From the NCBI GenBank assembly GCA_018648445.1, contig JABGRG010000103.1, positions 1 to 14,444 on the forward strand: DNA of 14,444 bases. Direction: 5' to 3'. The translations under genes and the position numbers were made by a program. Of the stretch, positions 1 to 7,407 are shown in pieces (position 1 is the stretch's first letter; every line of letters begins with the position of its first letter). A model generated the notes under the pieces. The model made no database searches and was not told the DNA's origin. It saw only the letters and a program-made list of their open reading frames with translations. This DNA comes from Rhodospirillales bacterium (GTDB lineage Bacteria > Pseudomonadota > Alphaproteobacteria > Rhodospirillales_A > JACZKS01).

Positions 1-470
1 GTGGCGATCGCAACGACAAAATTCCGCCGCCACCGGCTTCCGCTGCCGCTCAGATCGTGATCGACGAAACCGGTGCCAGTGTCCCGGTTTCTCGCAACGC
101 TGAACGCGCAGCCGCCGAGTCTGATGCGCAGGCCGATACCCCGGCCCCAAAAACCCAACCGGTCGCCGAAGCCCAACCGGTCCCACCCGCTTCCCAGGCC
201 GCAGAACTGGCCGAAGCCCTGGCCAAGGCCGGACCGGATGAAGCGCAAGCTGCCGACCAGGCAGCCCAAACCGATGAGGCGCCCGAGCGCACTCGCCGCA
301 GCCCTCTTCGGACGGGCGCCAAGCGAACCACCCGGGGCCGCCCGCGCAAAGTCGCCGAAGCAGAGGGCTCAGAACAGCCGGAATCGCCGGAAGTCAAACC
401 GGTTCGCCGCCGCGTGCGCAGGACCGTCGCGCCGAAAAAACCGGACGAAGCCACTCCCGATTCCACGTAA
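1..470 (+). CDS. C-terminal part of an unidentified protein with an Ala/Pro/Glu-rich, basic tail (5'-truncated)
   Basis: The reading frame is already open at the window edge (codons begin at base 3) and runs to TAA at 468-470, so only about 155 C-terminal residues are visible. They are low-complexity: Pro/Ala-rich, then Ala/Glu/Gln-rich, then basic with Arg-rich patches. There is an AT-hook-like RGRPRK core encoded at 333-350 and a second cluster RRRVRRT near the end. No catalytic domain is visible. Such tails occur on nucleic-acid-binding proteins, for example the disordered C-terminal region of alphaproteobacterial RNase E, but I see no motif that proves this, so no symbol is given. The GTG at 57 is internal to the open frame and need not be a start. 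The gene converges on the MOSC gene with a 24-base gap. Confidence 0.6.
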   Translation, partial: GDRNDKIPPPPASAAAQIVIDETGASVPVSRNAERAAAESDAQADTPAPKTQPVAEAQPVPPASQAAELAEALAKAGPDEAQAADQAAQTDEAPERTRRSPLRTGAKRTTRGRPRKVAEAEGSEQPESPEVKPVRRRVRRTVAPKKPDEATPDST

Positions 471-476
471 ACGAAG

Positions 477-491
477 CCTTCGATCCGAAGG
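477..491. terminator. short perfect hairpin between convergent genes
   Basis: A 6-bp stem CCTTCG/CGAAGG with loop ATC lies in the 24-base gap between the stops of two convergent genes, where a shared terminator would be expected. There is no clear U-tract on either strand, so intrinsic termination is only a possibility. Confidence 0.3.
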
Positions 492-494
492 ACA

Positions 495-1247
495 CTACCC
501 GACTATGATTTCGTCGCCGGCGGCCACCGTACCGCCGGCGATTATCGTTGCGAACACCCCCATATCGGTGTGGCCGTAGCCGCGTTTCAGGGCCATGGGA
601 ATATTCATGTCGCGCGCACCGGTTCCCGGATTGACGTCGGTGGCCGGGCATCGTTGGATGCGCTTGTCGATGCGTAGTCGAACCGACCCGACGGCCACTT
701 CACGGTCCACCCAATCAAACTCGGCCCACGGTTCCAGACCACTTACCAAAAGGTTCCCGCGAAAGCGAAACGGATCGACGGGTGCGCCGACAATGCGTTC
801 CAGATCAATCACGCTTGCCGTGTTGATAATGGAAACAAACTTTTCGCGACGGTCCGAAAACATGTGGCCAGGGGCCTGAACCAGCCGGGGCTTGCCGGGC
901 GGGGTGCCTTTCATAAAAGCGGCGAAAAAATCCTCGATCAGGGCGCGCCCCACCGGCGTCGTGATGTTCCCCCGCTTCACCGTTTTTGCATTGCGGCGGA
1001 TTTCCAGAACTCCCTCGGCCTCGTCAAAAATCGTCTGCAGGCTCGCCAGCCGCTCGTCTCGCATGAGCATCAGAAATTTCTTCTTGGGAAGCCATTCGGG
1101 CTCTGCCGGATCAAATCCCGCGCCGGCCAAAGCCAGCGCAAACCGCCGATCGCCCGGCACCCCTTCACCCGGAACCAGTTCAACCCGATCCAACTCCTCG
1201 GCGCTCAACCCCTTGACCGGGTAACGGCAGATTTTGTCGATTTTCAT
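495..1247 (-). CDS. MOSC-domain protein (MOSC N-terminal beta-barrel plus MOSC domain)
   Basis: A 250-residue protein. The N-terminus carries the MOSC_N signature YPVKGL (residues 9-14), followed by GEGVPGDRRFAL (28-39). The C-terminal MOSC domain spans about residues 137-250 and has the conserved cysteine C200 in QRCPATDVNP. MOSC proteins are related to the C-terminus of Moco sulfurase and to mARC/YcbX, and bind molybdenum cofactor or move sulfur; the substrate of this one is unknown. I chose ATG at 1247, where the family signature follows directly. An in-frame TTG at 1280 would add 11 residues (MNRRAFSRGLR) and has poorer support. The gene is divergent from anmK and convergent with the partial gene at the left edge. 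Its Moco link echoes the Mo/W genes about 9 kb away, but they are not adjacent. Confidence 0.88.
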   Translation of the reverse strand: MKIDKICRYPVKGLSAEELDRVELVPGEGVPGDRRFALALAGAGFDPAEPEWLPKKKFLMLMRDERLASLQTIFDEAEGVLEIRRNAKTVKRGNITTPVGRALIEDFFAAFMKGTPPGKPRLVQAPGHMFSDRREKFVSIINTASVIDLERIVGAPVDPFRFRGNLLVSGLEPWAEFDWVDREVAVGSVRLRIDKRIQRCPATDVNPGTGARDMNIPMALKRGYGHTDMGVFATIIAGGTVAAGDEIIVG

Positions 1248-1329
1248 CCGCAAACCCCGCGAAAACGCCCTTCGATTCAAAATAACAATCTGATTTTAAA
1301 GGAAAACCACCCCTTCGGGCACGAAAATG

Positions 1330-1400
1330 TATTCGCATGAAGGTAAATCTAGGGATTTCCTATCCATCCCCAACCGTTCTAGAATCAGAGCATGCGAATA
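1330..1400. repeat. perfect 10-bp inverted repeat flanking a divergent intergenic region
   Basis: TATTCGCATG at 1330-1339 and CATGCGAATA at 1391-1400 are exact reverse complements separated by 51 bases. They lie between the divergent MOSC and anmK genes. An 8-bp palindrome TTCTAGAA sits between them at 1377-1384. The right arm overlaps a -10-like TATGAT (1399-1404) just ahead of anmK. It could be a paired operator; no known regulator is recognised. Confidence 0.45.
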
Positions 1401-1421
1401 TGATGGTGGCAAGGGCTTAGC

Positions 1422-2501
1422 ATGACTGAGGGTTCCTGTGTGGCGCTGGGACTGATGAGTGGAACGTCGATGGATGGGATCGACGCGGCGCTCCTGCGTT
1501 CCGACGGGGAACGGATTTTGGAAATCGGGCCGACGCTCGCGGTTTCCTACGATGCGGATTTTCGCGATCAGTTGCGGGGAGTTATCGGCGAACAAACAGC
1601 GAAGGATGTTGACGGTGTCGCCGCCGAACTAACCCTGCGCCATGCCGCCGCCGTTCGCCAGCTTCTTGAAATCAGCGGCGACGGCTTTCCCCGCCCTGAG
1701 TTGATCGGCTTTCACGGCCACACGGTTTTTCATCGACCGGAAGCCGGAATTACCCACCAGATCGGCGACGGCACATTGTTGGCCGCTGAAACGGGCATTC
1801 CGGTGGTTGCCGATTTTCGGTCGATGGATGTCGCGGCCGGGGGTGAAGGCGCGCCGTTGGCGCCGCTGTTTCATACGGCCCTTTCGGCGGACCTGGAAAA
1901 ACCGCTCGCCGTTCTGAACGTCGGCGGTGTCGCCAATGTGACGTGGATCGGCCAAGGCGGCGAGGTTCTGGCTTTCGATACCGGACCGGGCAACGCCATG
2001 ATCGACGACTGGGTGAAGGCCGCGACGGGTCTGCCGATGGATCGGGGAGGACAGCTGGCGCGCAGCGGATGGGTCAACTCGGACGCCTTGCAACAATTGA
2101 TGAACAACGATTACTTCGGTCGACGGCCACCCAAGTCATTGGATCGAAACGATTTTTCCATGCAGGACGTCGCGGCCCTTTCGCCCGCCGACGGTGCGGC
2201 AACCCTTAGCGCCTTTAGCGCCACAGCGGTGGCCAAGGCCGCCGAGTTCTTTCCCTCGCCGGCGAAAAGGTGGCTGGTGTGCGGCGGCGGACGTCACAAC
2301 GCAACGCTTATGCACATGTTCGAAGAAGGCTTGCGAGCACCCGTGGATCCCGTTGAGGCCGTGGGCTGGGACGGCGATTTCCTTGAGGCCCAGGCGTTCG
2401 CTTTTCTCGCCATCCGTTCGGCCAAGGGATTGGCCCTCAGCCTGCCGACGACCACGGGCGTCAGAAGCCCGCAGACGGGCGGAACCCTGTTCCAGCCATA
2501 G
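1422..2501 (+). CDS. anmK: anhydro-N-acetylmuramic acid kinase
   Basis: A 359-residue cytoplasmic sugar kinase of the usual AnmK length. It opens the 1,6-anhydro ring of anhMurNAc from recycled cell wall and phosphorylates it to MurNAc-6-phosphate using ATP. Signatures in order are GLMSGTSMDGIDAAL near the N-terminus (phosphate-binding loop), GFHGHTVFHRP, DFRSMDVAAGGEGAPLAPLF, LNVGGVANVTWI, FDTGPGNAMIDDW and CGGGRHN, with WDGDFLEAQAFAFLA near the end. ATG at 1422 has an AAGGG ribosome-binding site at 1411-1415. The gene is alone on its strand: it is divergent from the MOSC gene and convergent with the hydrolase, only 17 bases from that stop codon. No other wall-recycling gene is in the window. 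Confidence 0.96.
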   Translation: MTEGSCVALGLMSGTSMDGIDAALLRSDGERILEIGPTLAVSYDADFRDQLRGVIGEQTAKDVDGVAAELTLRHAAAVRQLLEISGDGFPRPELIGFHGHTVFHRPEAGITHQIGDGTLLAAETGIPVVADFRSMDVAAGGEGAPLAPLFHTALSADLEKPLAVLNVGGVANVTWIGQGGEVLAFDTGPGNAMIDDWVKAATGLPMDRGGQLARSGWVNSDALQQLMNNDYFGRRPPKSLDRNDFSMQDVAALSPADGAATLSAFSATAVAKAAEFFPSPAKRWLVCGGGRHNATLMHMFEEGLRAPVDPVEAVGWDGDFLEAQAFAFLAIRSAKGLALSLPTTTGVRSPQTGGTLFQP

Positions 2502-2518
2502 CGGCCATTGCGGTTCAA

Positions 2519-3166
2519 TTAAGCGACTTTTTCGAGCCACTGATCCAGATAATCAGCGACGTAACCGTTCAGTTCAGGGAGCTGGTCGCCGTAAAAATGA
2601 TTGGCACCCTTAATGACCCGATAGTCGATGACGATATTCTTTTGGCTTGATAGCTTCTGAACGAGCTTTTCGACCGAGGAAATCGGAACGATATCGTCCG
2701 CGTCGCCGTGGATAATGATGCCCGACGACGGACACGGCGCCAGAAAGGAAAAATCCTGGGTGCTGGCCGGCGGGGATACCGAGACAAAGCCGGAAATCTC
2801 TGGACGCCGCATCATCAACTGCATGCCGATCCACGCGCCAAACGAATAGCCGGCGATCCAGCATCCGGATGCGTTGGGATTGTGCCCTTGCATCCAGTCA
2901 AGCGCCGCGGCGGCGTCGCTAAGCTCGCCCTGGCCGTTATCAAACTTCGCCTGGGAGCGGCCGACGCCGCGGAAATTGAAGCGAAGAACCGAAAATCCAC
3001 GGCGGACATACGCCTGATACATGCCGTACACCAGCTTGTTGTTCATCGTGCCGCCATGTTGCGGATGCGGATGAAGAACGAGGGCGATCGGCGCATTCGG
3101 GTCTTTTGAATGATGGTAACGCCCCTCTAGGCGGCCATCGGGTCCGTTCAGGGTTACTTCAGGCAA
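2519..3166 (-). CDS. small alpha/beta hydrolase of unknown substrate
   Basis: A 215-residue single-domain alpha/beta hydrolase with no signal peptide. It has an HPHPQHGGTMNN segment (32-43) after the first strand, the nucleophile elbow GYSFG (S108), HGDADDIVP (acid probably D155 or D157) and catalytic H190 in KGANHFY. The arrangement resembles the short hydrolases of COG2945; the substrate cannot be inferred. The start is TTG at 3166. An in-frame TGA lies only 9 bases upstream, so the protein cannot begin earlier, and translation from TTG gives the expected first strand. A GAGAAAG stretch just upstream may be the ribosome-binding site. The gene is divergent from the cysE operon and shares its regulatory region. 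Confidence 0.88.
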   Translation of the reverse strand: MPEVTLNGPDGRLEGRYHHSKDPNAPIALVLHPHPQHGGTMNNKLVYGMYQAYVRRGFSVLRFNFRGVGRSQAKFDNGQGELSDAAAALDWMQGHNPNASGCWIAGYSFGAWIGMQLMMRRPEISGFVSVSPPASTQDFSFLAPCPSSGIIIHGDADDIVPISSVEKLVQKLSSQKNIVIDYRVIKGANHFYGDQLPELNGYVADYLDQWLEKVA

Positions 3167-3226
3167 TTTTCTTTCTCATTCAGGCTCATCACCGTCGTAG
3201 CGTGACGAATTTCCCTATTCCGCAGC

Positions 3227-3267
3227 TTTGACATTCGTTGAAAATCAACGGAAATAATACTGTCAAA
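3227..3267. promoter_or_regulatory. nested inverted repeats upstream of the cysE-isc operon
   Basis: The outer arms TTTGACA (3227-3233) and TGTCAAA (3261-3267) are exact reverse complements. Between them lies a second perfect palindrome, CGTTGA-AAA-TCAACG (3236-3250). The set sits directly upstream of the -35 box at 3270, where an operator for the operon's Rrf2 regulator or for a second regulator would be expected. It also lies upstream of the divergent hydrolase. Confidence 0.5.
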
Positions 3268-3269
3268 TC

Positions 3270-3298
3270 TTGACCGGAATTGTCGGGTTTACTATATA
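3270..3298 (+). promoter_or_regulatory. sigma70-type promoter for the cysE-iscR-iscS operon
   Basis: The -35 box TTGACC (3270-3275) and -10 box TATATA (3293-3298) are separated by exactly 17 bases. This predicts transcription starting near 3305 and a leader of about 95 bases before cysE, in which I see no clear structure. Confidence 0.7.
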
Positions 3299-3400
3299 AC
3301 CGGTGGTTTAGTGGGGGACTGAACGCACCATTTCTTCCACGCAAACGATGCCAAACCGACCAAACCGCCGAAATGTGTGCGCTAGGATATAGAAGAACCG

Positions 3401-4189
3401 ATGATTTTCAAGAGGCTTCGAGCCGACATCGACGCCTATATGGAACGCGACCCGGCAGCGCGCAGCCGGATCGAGGTGGTTCTTTGCTATCCAGGCTTCC
3501 AGGCATTGTTGTTTTATCGGGCATCCCGATCCCTTTGGCTGCATGGCTGGCGGCTGTCGGGAAGGTTTGTCTCGCATATCGGTCGGATGTTGACGGGAAT
3601 CGAAATTCATCCCGGCGCCAGGATCGGCGTTCACTGCGTGATTGACCACGGCTCAGCCGTTGTCATTGGTGAAACTTCGGTAATCGGCGACGACGTCACT
3701 TTGTATCAGGGCGTCACCCTTGGTGGAACGTCACCTGCCGTGGAGTCTCGCGCACAGGTTGACACGAAACGTCATCCCACATTGGCTGACGGCGTTATCA
3801 TCGGATCGGGGGCGCAAATTCTGGGGCCGATTACTGTTGGCGAAGGCGCGCGCGTCGGCGCCAATGCGGTGGTTACGCGCGATATTCCCCGTGGTGTCAG
3901 CGCGGCGGGAATTCCCGCTCGCGTGATTTTGCCCCGTGACAAGAAAAAAGCGAAGGACCGCGAATTCGTGGCTTACGGAACGCCGGACGAATTGTTTGAT
4001 CCGGTTTTGCGCAATATCGACAGCATCCGTGGTCAATTGGCCTTGTTGGCAGGGCGCATCGAAGAGTTGGAAGATCGTCTGGGCCACTACGAAGACCTAA
4101 ATACCGGTCGTCCCATTGAAAACGGCGAACAAAAACCAGATGTCGATACAAAGACGATTGCAGGCCGGAAAAAAAGAGACGTGGCTTGA
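3401..4189 (+). CDS. cysE: serine O-acetyltransferase with C-terminal extension
   Basis: Transfers acetyl from acetyl-CoA to L-serine to give O-acetylserine, the direct precursor of cysteine. The 262 residues start with a short helical region (1-60). A left-handed beta-helix of hexapeptide repeats follows (about 65-178), with the catalytic IDHG motif (D82-H83), [20 protein letters not shown] and the RHP motif (H125). The N-terminal part is short, as in the EpsC/Bacillus type, while residues 180-262 form an extra charged tail with a likely coiled coil at about 206-234 ([20 protein letters not shown]). It is first in an operon with iscR and two desulfurases, which suggests that cysteine supply and its desulfuration are co-regulated. 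ATG at 3401 follows AGAAGAACCG, a weak ribosome-binding site. Confidence 0.95.
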   Translation: MIFKRLRADIDAYMERDPAARSRIEVVLCYPGFQALLFYRASRSLWLHGWRLSGRFVSHIGRMLTGIEIHPGARIGVHCVIDHGSAVVIGETSVIGDDVTLYQGVTLGGTSPAVESRAQVDTKRHPTLADGVIIGSGAQILGPITVGEGARVGANAVVTRDIPRGVSAAGIPARVILPRDKKKAKDREFVAYGTPDELFDPVLRNIDSIRGQLALLAGRIEELEDRLGHYEDLNTGRPIENGEQKPDVDTKTIAGRKKRDVA

Positions 4190-4205
4190 GGGTACAATGA
4201 AAACG

Positions 4206-4212
4206 AAGGAGG
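4206..4212 (+). promoter_or_regulatory. ribosome-binding site fixing the GTG start of the Rrf2 regulator
   Basis: AAGGAGG lies 7 bases before GTG at 4220. It is a near-perfect Shine-Dalgarno sequence and decides the start. Confidence 0.85.
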
Positions 4213-4219
4213 CGAGGCC

Positions 4220-4690
4220 GTGAGACTTAGCACGAAGGGCCGCTATGCGGTTATGGCGATGGTCGACCTCGCCAGCTATTGCAAAGGGAAACCCGTCGCT
4301 TTGGCCGATATCGCCGAACGACAGGAAATATCGCTTTCCTATCTCGAACAGCTTTTTGGCAAGCTGCGCAAGGGGGGGCTGGTGCGCAGCGTGCGTGGCC
4401 CGGGGGGCGGTTATTTGCTGGCGCGCGACGCTAGCGAGACCCGTATTTCCGACGTCATCATGGCCGTCGACGAATTGATCAAGGCGACCCGCTGTACGCC
4501 GGGCTCGCCGTCGGGGTGCCATTTGAGCAAAGCCCGCTGCATGACCCATGATCTTTGGGAAGAACTCGGAAACCAGATCTACCTTTATTTAAGCTCGATT
4601 ACGGTGGAAGATATCGTCGAGCGCCGGGTTCTCGGAACAAGCGGCCTGTTATTCCCGGAAGTTGTTCCGAAATCCGTGGCGCTCGGTTGA
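4220..4690 (+). CDS. iscR: Rrf2-family transcriptional regulator, IscR-like
   Basis: A 156-residue protein. The N-terminal winged helix begins MRLSTKGRYAVMAMVDLA, and the wing reads RGPGGGYLLAR (59-69), both typical of IscR. Three cysteines that should bind an Fe-S cluster are at C92, C100 and C107, with H110 three residues after the last, as in IscR. In E. coli IscR the cysteines are 92, 98 and 104 with H107, so the spacing here is longer (x7 and x6 instead of x5 and x5). In that family the cluster state lets the protein sense Fe-S status and repress its own operon. It sits 30 bases after cysE and 22 before the first desulfurase, so autoregulation through the promoter ahead of cysE is likely (inference). 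Confidence 0.9.
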   Translation: MRLSTKGRYAVMAMVDLASYCKGKPVALADIAERQEISLSYLEQLFGKLRKGGLVRSVRGPGGGYLLARDASETRISDVIMAVDELIKATRCTPGSPSGCHLSKARCMTHDLWEELGNQIYLYLSSITVEDIVERRVLGTSGLLFPEVVPKSVALG

Positions 4691-4712
4691 TCACTGAAGC
4701 GCGCAAAATGAA

Positions 4713-5843
4713 ATGAAACCTGCCGTTTATTTAGACTTCAATGCTACTGCACCCATTCGCGACGAAGCCGTGGAGGCCGTTATGGGGGCGTTCCGCACCG
4801 GCGGAAACGCGTCGTCCGTTCATGGATTCGGGCGCGCCGCCCGCCGTCTGCTGGAGGATGGGCGCGAACAGGTCGCGGCGCTGGTTGGCGTTTCCGGCGA
4901 CGATGTCATCTTTACCGGTGGCGGAACCGAGGCCAATAACCTGGCGCTGCTTGGATGCGGTTGCCCGAACGTCATTGTTTCGGCGGTCGAACATCCTTCG
5001 GTTCTGGCGGTTTCTACCGGCCATGCCCCGGTTCCCGTCGATGGCGATGGCGTGATTGATCTGGCCGCCTTTGAGGCGCGTCTGGCTGAGGAAAACGGCC
5101 CCGCCGTCGTGTCGGTGATGCTTGCCAACAACGAGACGGGCGTATTGCAGCCGGTCGGTAGGGTTAGCGAGATCGCCAAGCGTTACGGCGCTTTGGTGCA
5201 TTGCGACGCGGTTCAGGCGGCGGGCAAAATCGCCGTTGATATGCGTGCTCTCGGGGTCGATATGCTGTCGTTGGCAGCGCACAAAATTGGCGGCCCCCAA
5301 GGGATCGGAGCGCTCATTCTCTCCACTGATTTACCGCTTTCGCCGCAAATTAGAGGCGGCGGGCAGGAGCGCCGCCGTCGGGCCGGAACCGAGAACATCG
5401 CCGGCGCCGCCGGGTTCGGTGCGGCTGCAAGTGCGGCCCGGGCCGGCTTAGCCAATTTCGCAAAATTGTCGGGTATGCGCGATCAGTTGGAAGAAGCTGT
5501 TCTTTCCGTGGCTGCGGATGCCAAGGTCTTCGGTCAGAAAATGGCGAGGCTTCCCAATACGAGTTGCTTCGCCGTCCCGAATCTTCCCAGTGACACCCAG
5601 GTTATGGCTTTGGACATGGAGGGCGTCGCCGTAAGTTCCGGTTCGGCCTGTTCCTCGGGCAAGGTCGAGGCAAGCCACGTTTTGGCGGCCATGGGCGAGC
5701 ATGAACTGGGCATCAGCACCATCCGTGTCAGCCTTGGCTGGACCAGCGGGTCCGGTGACGTGGATCGTTTCGTCGAGGCCTGGCGCAAGGCGTATCTGCG
5801 CAACCGAAAGCAGGCCGGCGCGCCGGAACTGGTCGCGTCATGA
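4713..5843 (+). CDS. cysteine desulfurase, NifS/IscS-like (first of a tandem pair)
   Basis: A 376-residue PLP enzyme that converts cysteine to alanine and a protein-bound persulfide. Visible landmarks are YLDFNATAP at the N-terminus, [10 protein letters not shown] (70-79), H94 in VEHPS, NNETG (139-143), D165 and Q168 in [13 protein letters not shown] lysine K191 in AHKIGGPQG and the active-site cysteine C313 in [17 protein letters not shown]. The long loop holding the cysteine marks it as a class I desulfurase. It differs clearly from the gene that follows and is not a recent duplicate. ATG at 4713 has only a weak ribosome-binding site, and a three-codon ATG AAA TGA overlaps just before it (4708-4716). 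Its end overlaps the next gene by four bases (ATGA). Confidence 0.93.
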   Translation: MKPAVYLDFNATAPIRDEAVEAVMGAFRTGGNASSVHGFGRAARRLLEDGREQVAALVGVSGDDVIFTGGGTEANNLALLGCGCPNVIVSAVEHPSVLAVSTGHAPVPVDGDGVIDLAAFEARLAEENGPAVVSVMLANNETGVLQPVGRVSEIAKRYGALVHCDAVQAAGKIAVDMRALGVDMLSLAAHKIGGPQGIGALILSTDLPLSPQIRGGGQERRRRAGTENIAGAAGFGAAASAARAGLANFAKLSGMRDQLEEAVLSVAADAKVFGQKMARLPNTSCFAVPNLPSDTQVMALDMEGVAVSSGSACSSGKVEASHVLAAMGEHELGISTIRVSLGWTSGSGDVDRFVEAWRKAYLRNRKQAGAPELVAS

Positions 5844-7039
5844 TGCCTTATTCAAGCGTGGCTGACGAGGTCGCGCAAGCCCCGCAAAATCGTCCCGTCT
5901 ATTTGGACTATCAAGCAACGACGCCCACCGACCCGCGTGTTCTGGACGCGATGCTGCCCTATTTCACCGAACAGTTCGGCAATCCGCATTCGCGCAATCA
6001 TTCCGCCGGTTGGCAGGCCGAGGAAGCCGTTGAAAAGGCGCGCAGCCAGGTAGCTTCGCTCATTGGCGCCGATCCGCGCGAGATCGTATTCACGTCGGGA
6101 GCGACGGAAGCGGGCAATCTGGCCTTGAAGGGCGCGGCATATTTCCATCGCGGCCGGAAGAACCACAAAGACCACATCGTCACCTGCGTGACCGAGCATA
6201 AATGCATCATCGAAACGGTCGCTCAATTGGAACGCGAGGGGTTTCGCGCGACCTTCGTTCCCGTCGGCAAGGGCGGGCTGATCGATCCGCAGGCCGTCGC
6301 TGACGCGATCACCGAGCGAACGCTCATTGTGTCGGTCATGGCGGCAAACCACGAAATCGGCGTTCTTCAGCCCCTATCCGAGATCGGCCGCATCTGCCGC
6401 GAAAGCGATGTCCTTTTTCATACGGATGCGGCCCAGGCCACGGGAAAGATCCCCCTGGACGTCGGATCAATGGCGCTCGATCTAGTCAGTCTTTCGGCCC
6501 ACAAGGTTTATGGTCCGATGGGTATCGGCGCCTTGTACGTCCGGCGTCGGCCAAGGGTCCGCATCGCCCCGCTTTTCAGTGGCGGCGGACAGGAGCGTGG
6601 CATGCGTTCGGGAACGCTGCCGACACCGCTGTGCGTGGGTTTCGGTGTGGCCGCCGAGATCGCCGCGTGTGAAATGGAACAGGAAGCCGTCCGCCTGCGT
6701 CGGCTTCGCGATCGGTTTTTGAGCGCCGTTCAGTCGCACGTTCCGAATGTCCGCATTAACGGGGATATGGAAAACCGGCTTCCCGGAAATCTCAACCTCA
6801 GTTTCGTCGGCGTTGAGGGAGAGGGGCTTATGGCGCGCCTGTCGGATATCGCCCTGTCATCGGGCTCGGCGTGCACGTCGGCGGCGCTGGAGCCGTCCTA
6901 CGTGCTCCATGCCATCGGTGTCGAAGACGAACTTGCGCATAACAGCATCCGCTTCGGATTCGGCCGATTCACGACCGATGACGAAGTCGATTTTGCGGCG
7001 CGGCGAATTTCCGAAGAACTGTTGAAATCGTGCGGTTGA
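5840..7039 (+). CDS. iscS: cysteine desulfurase IscS
   Basis: A 399-residue class I PLP desulfurase, close to the usual IscS length. Landmarks are [14 protein letters not shown] (21-34), [21 protein letters not shown] (85-96), H120 in TEHK, D196 and Q199 in [11 protein letters not shown]222 in [12 protein letters not shown] and C345 in [17 protein letters not shown], which is close to the canonical IscS loop. It is expected to donate sulfur to an Fe-S scaffold and perhaps to tRNA thiolation. ATG at 5840 overlaps the preceding stop as ATGA, which indicates translational coupling; a second ATG follows directly at 5843. The first 17 or so residues are a family-atypical extension. No iscU, iscA, hscA or hscB follows; the next gene is a ferredoxin 10 bases on. 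Confidence 0.95.
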   Translation: MMPYSSVADEVAQAPQNRPVYLDYQATTPTDPRVLDAMLPYFTEQFGNPHSRNHSAGWQAEEAVEKARSQVASLIGADPREIVFTSGATEAGNLALKGAAYFHRGRKNHKDHIVTCVTEHKCIIETVAQLEREGFRATFVPVGKGGLIDPQAVADAITERTLIVSVMAANHEIGVLQPLSEIGRICRESDVLFHTDAAQATGKIPLDVGSMALDLVSLSAHKVYGPMGIGALYVRRRPRVRIAPLFSGGGQERGMRSGTLPTPLCVGFGVAAEIAACEMEQEAVRLRRLRDRFLSAVQSHVPNVRINGDMENRLPGNLNLSFVGVEGEGLMARLSDIALSSGSACTSAALEPSYVLHAIGVEDELAHNSIRFGFGRFTTDDEVDFAARRISEELLKSCG

Positions 7040-7047
7040 GGATCAAC
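7035..7047 (+). promoter_or_regulatory. small palindrome covering the ferredoxin ribosome-binding site
   Basis: GTTGA-GGA-TCAAC is a perfect 5-bp inverted repeat. It contains the iscS stop codon (TGA 7037-7039) and the GAGGA ribosome-binding site (7038-7042) of the ferredoxin. The same GTTGA-N3-TCAAC core occurs in the palindrome upstream of cysE (3237-3249). It may be chance, since two of its parts are constrained. Confidence 0.3.
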
Positions 7048-7049
7048 AC

Positions 7050-7379
7050 ATGCCGAAAATGACATTCTGTTTGCCTGATGGGTCGCGGCGCGAAGTCGAT
7101 GCCCCGGAAGGGCTTTCGGTAATGGAAATCGCCCATGAATTTGATATCGATATCGAAGGCGCGTGTGATGGATGCCTGGCGTGCTCCACCTGTCACGTTG
7201 TCGTCGATCCGGCGTGGATTTCGCGGCTGGCCGATCCGGCCGAAGAGGAAGAGGACTTGCTCAATCTGGTTTTCGGGCTCGAACCGACATCTCGGCTGGG
7301 ATGCCAGATTCACCTGACCAGCGAACTGGACGGACTGGTCGTCACCCTTCCAGCGGAAACAAAGAACCTACAGATCTGA
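7050..7379 (+). CDS. fdx: [2Fe-2S] ferredoxin, ISC/adrenodoxin type
   Basis: A 109-residue soluble ferredoxin. The cluster ligands follow the ISC-type pattern: C39, C45 and C48 in ACDGCLACSTCHVVV, and the distal C85 in RLGCQI. An additional C42 lies inside the ligand loop; E. coli Fdx also has a spare cysteine in this loop. The acidic stretch EEEEDLL (66-72) and the surrounding helix match the partner-binding face of this family. Fdx supplies electrons during Fe-S assembly by IscS and its scaffold. It is last in the operon, 10 bases after iscS, with a GAGGA ribosome-binding site. Confidence 0.93.
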   Translation: MPKMTFCLPDGSRREVDAPEGLSVMEIAHEFDIDIEGACDGCLACSTCHVVVDPAWISRLADPAEEEEDLLNLVFGLEPTSRLGCQIHLTSELDGLVVTLPAETKNLQI

Positions 7380-7391
7380 AATTTGGCCTGA

Positions 7392-7407
7392 AAACGCTCT
7401 AGCGTTT
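7392..7407. terminator. hairpin between convergent fdx and rquA-like genes
   Basis: A perfect 6-bp stem AAACGC/GCGTTT with loop TCTA lies just after the fdx stop and across the stop codon of the convergent gene. The A-rich left arm and T-rich right arm give a short U-run on each strand, so it may be a weak bidirectional terminator. Confidence 0.45.

Noticed and set aside
50..466. Minus-strand open frame opposite the left-edge gene
   Set aside because: Ser/Ala/Arg-rich shadow of a low-complexity GC-rich coding region; the plus-strand frame is open through the window edge and ends with a proper stop before a convergent gene.
1248..1280. Longer MOSC protein from TTG at 1280
   Set aside because: The extra 11 residues have no match to the family, and the ATG at 1247 leads directly into the MOSC_N signature.
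3228..3258. Second plus-strand promoter TTGACA (3228-3233) with AATAAT (3253-3258)
   Set aside because: Spacing is 19 bases and the -35 box belongs to an inverted repeat; the TTGACC-N17-TATATA pair just downstream is much better.
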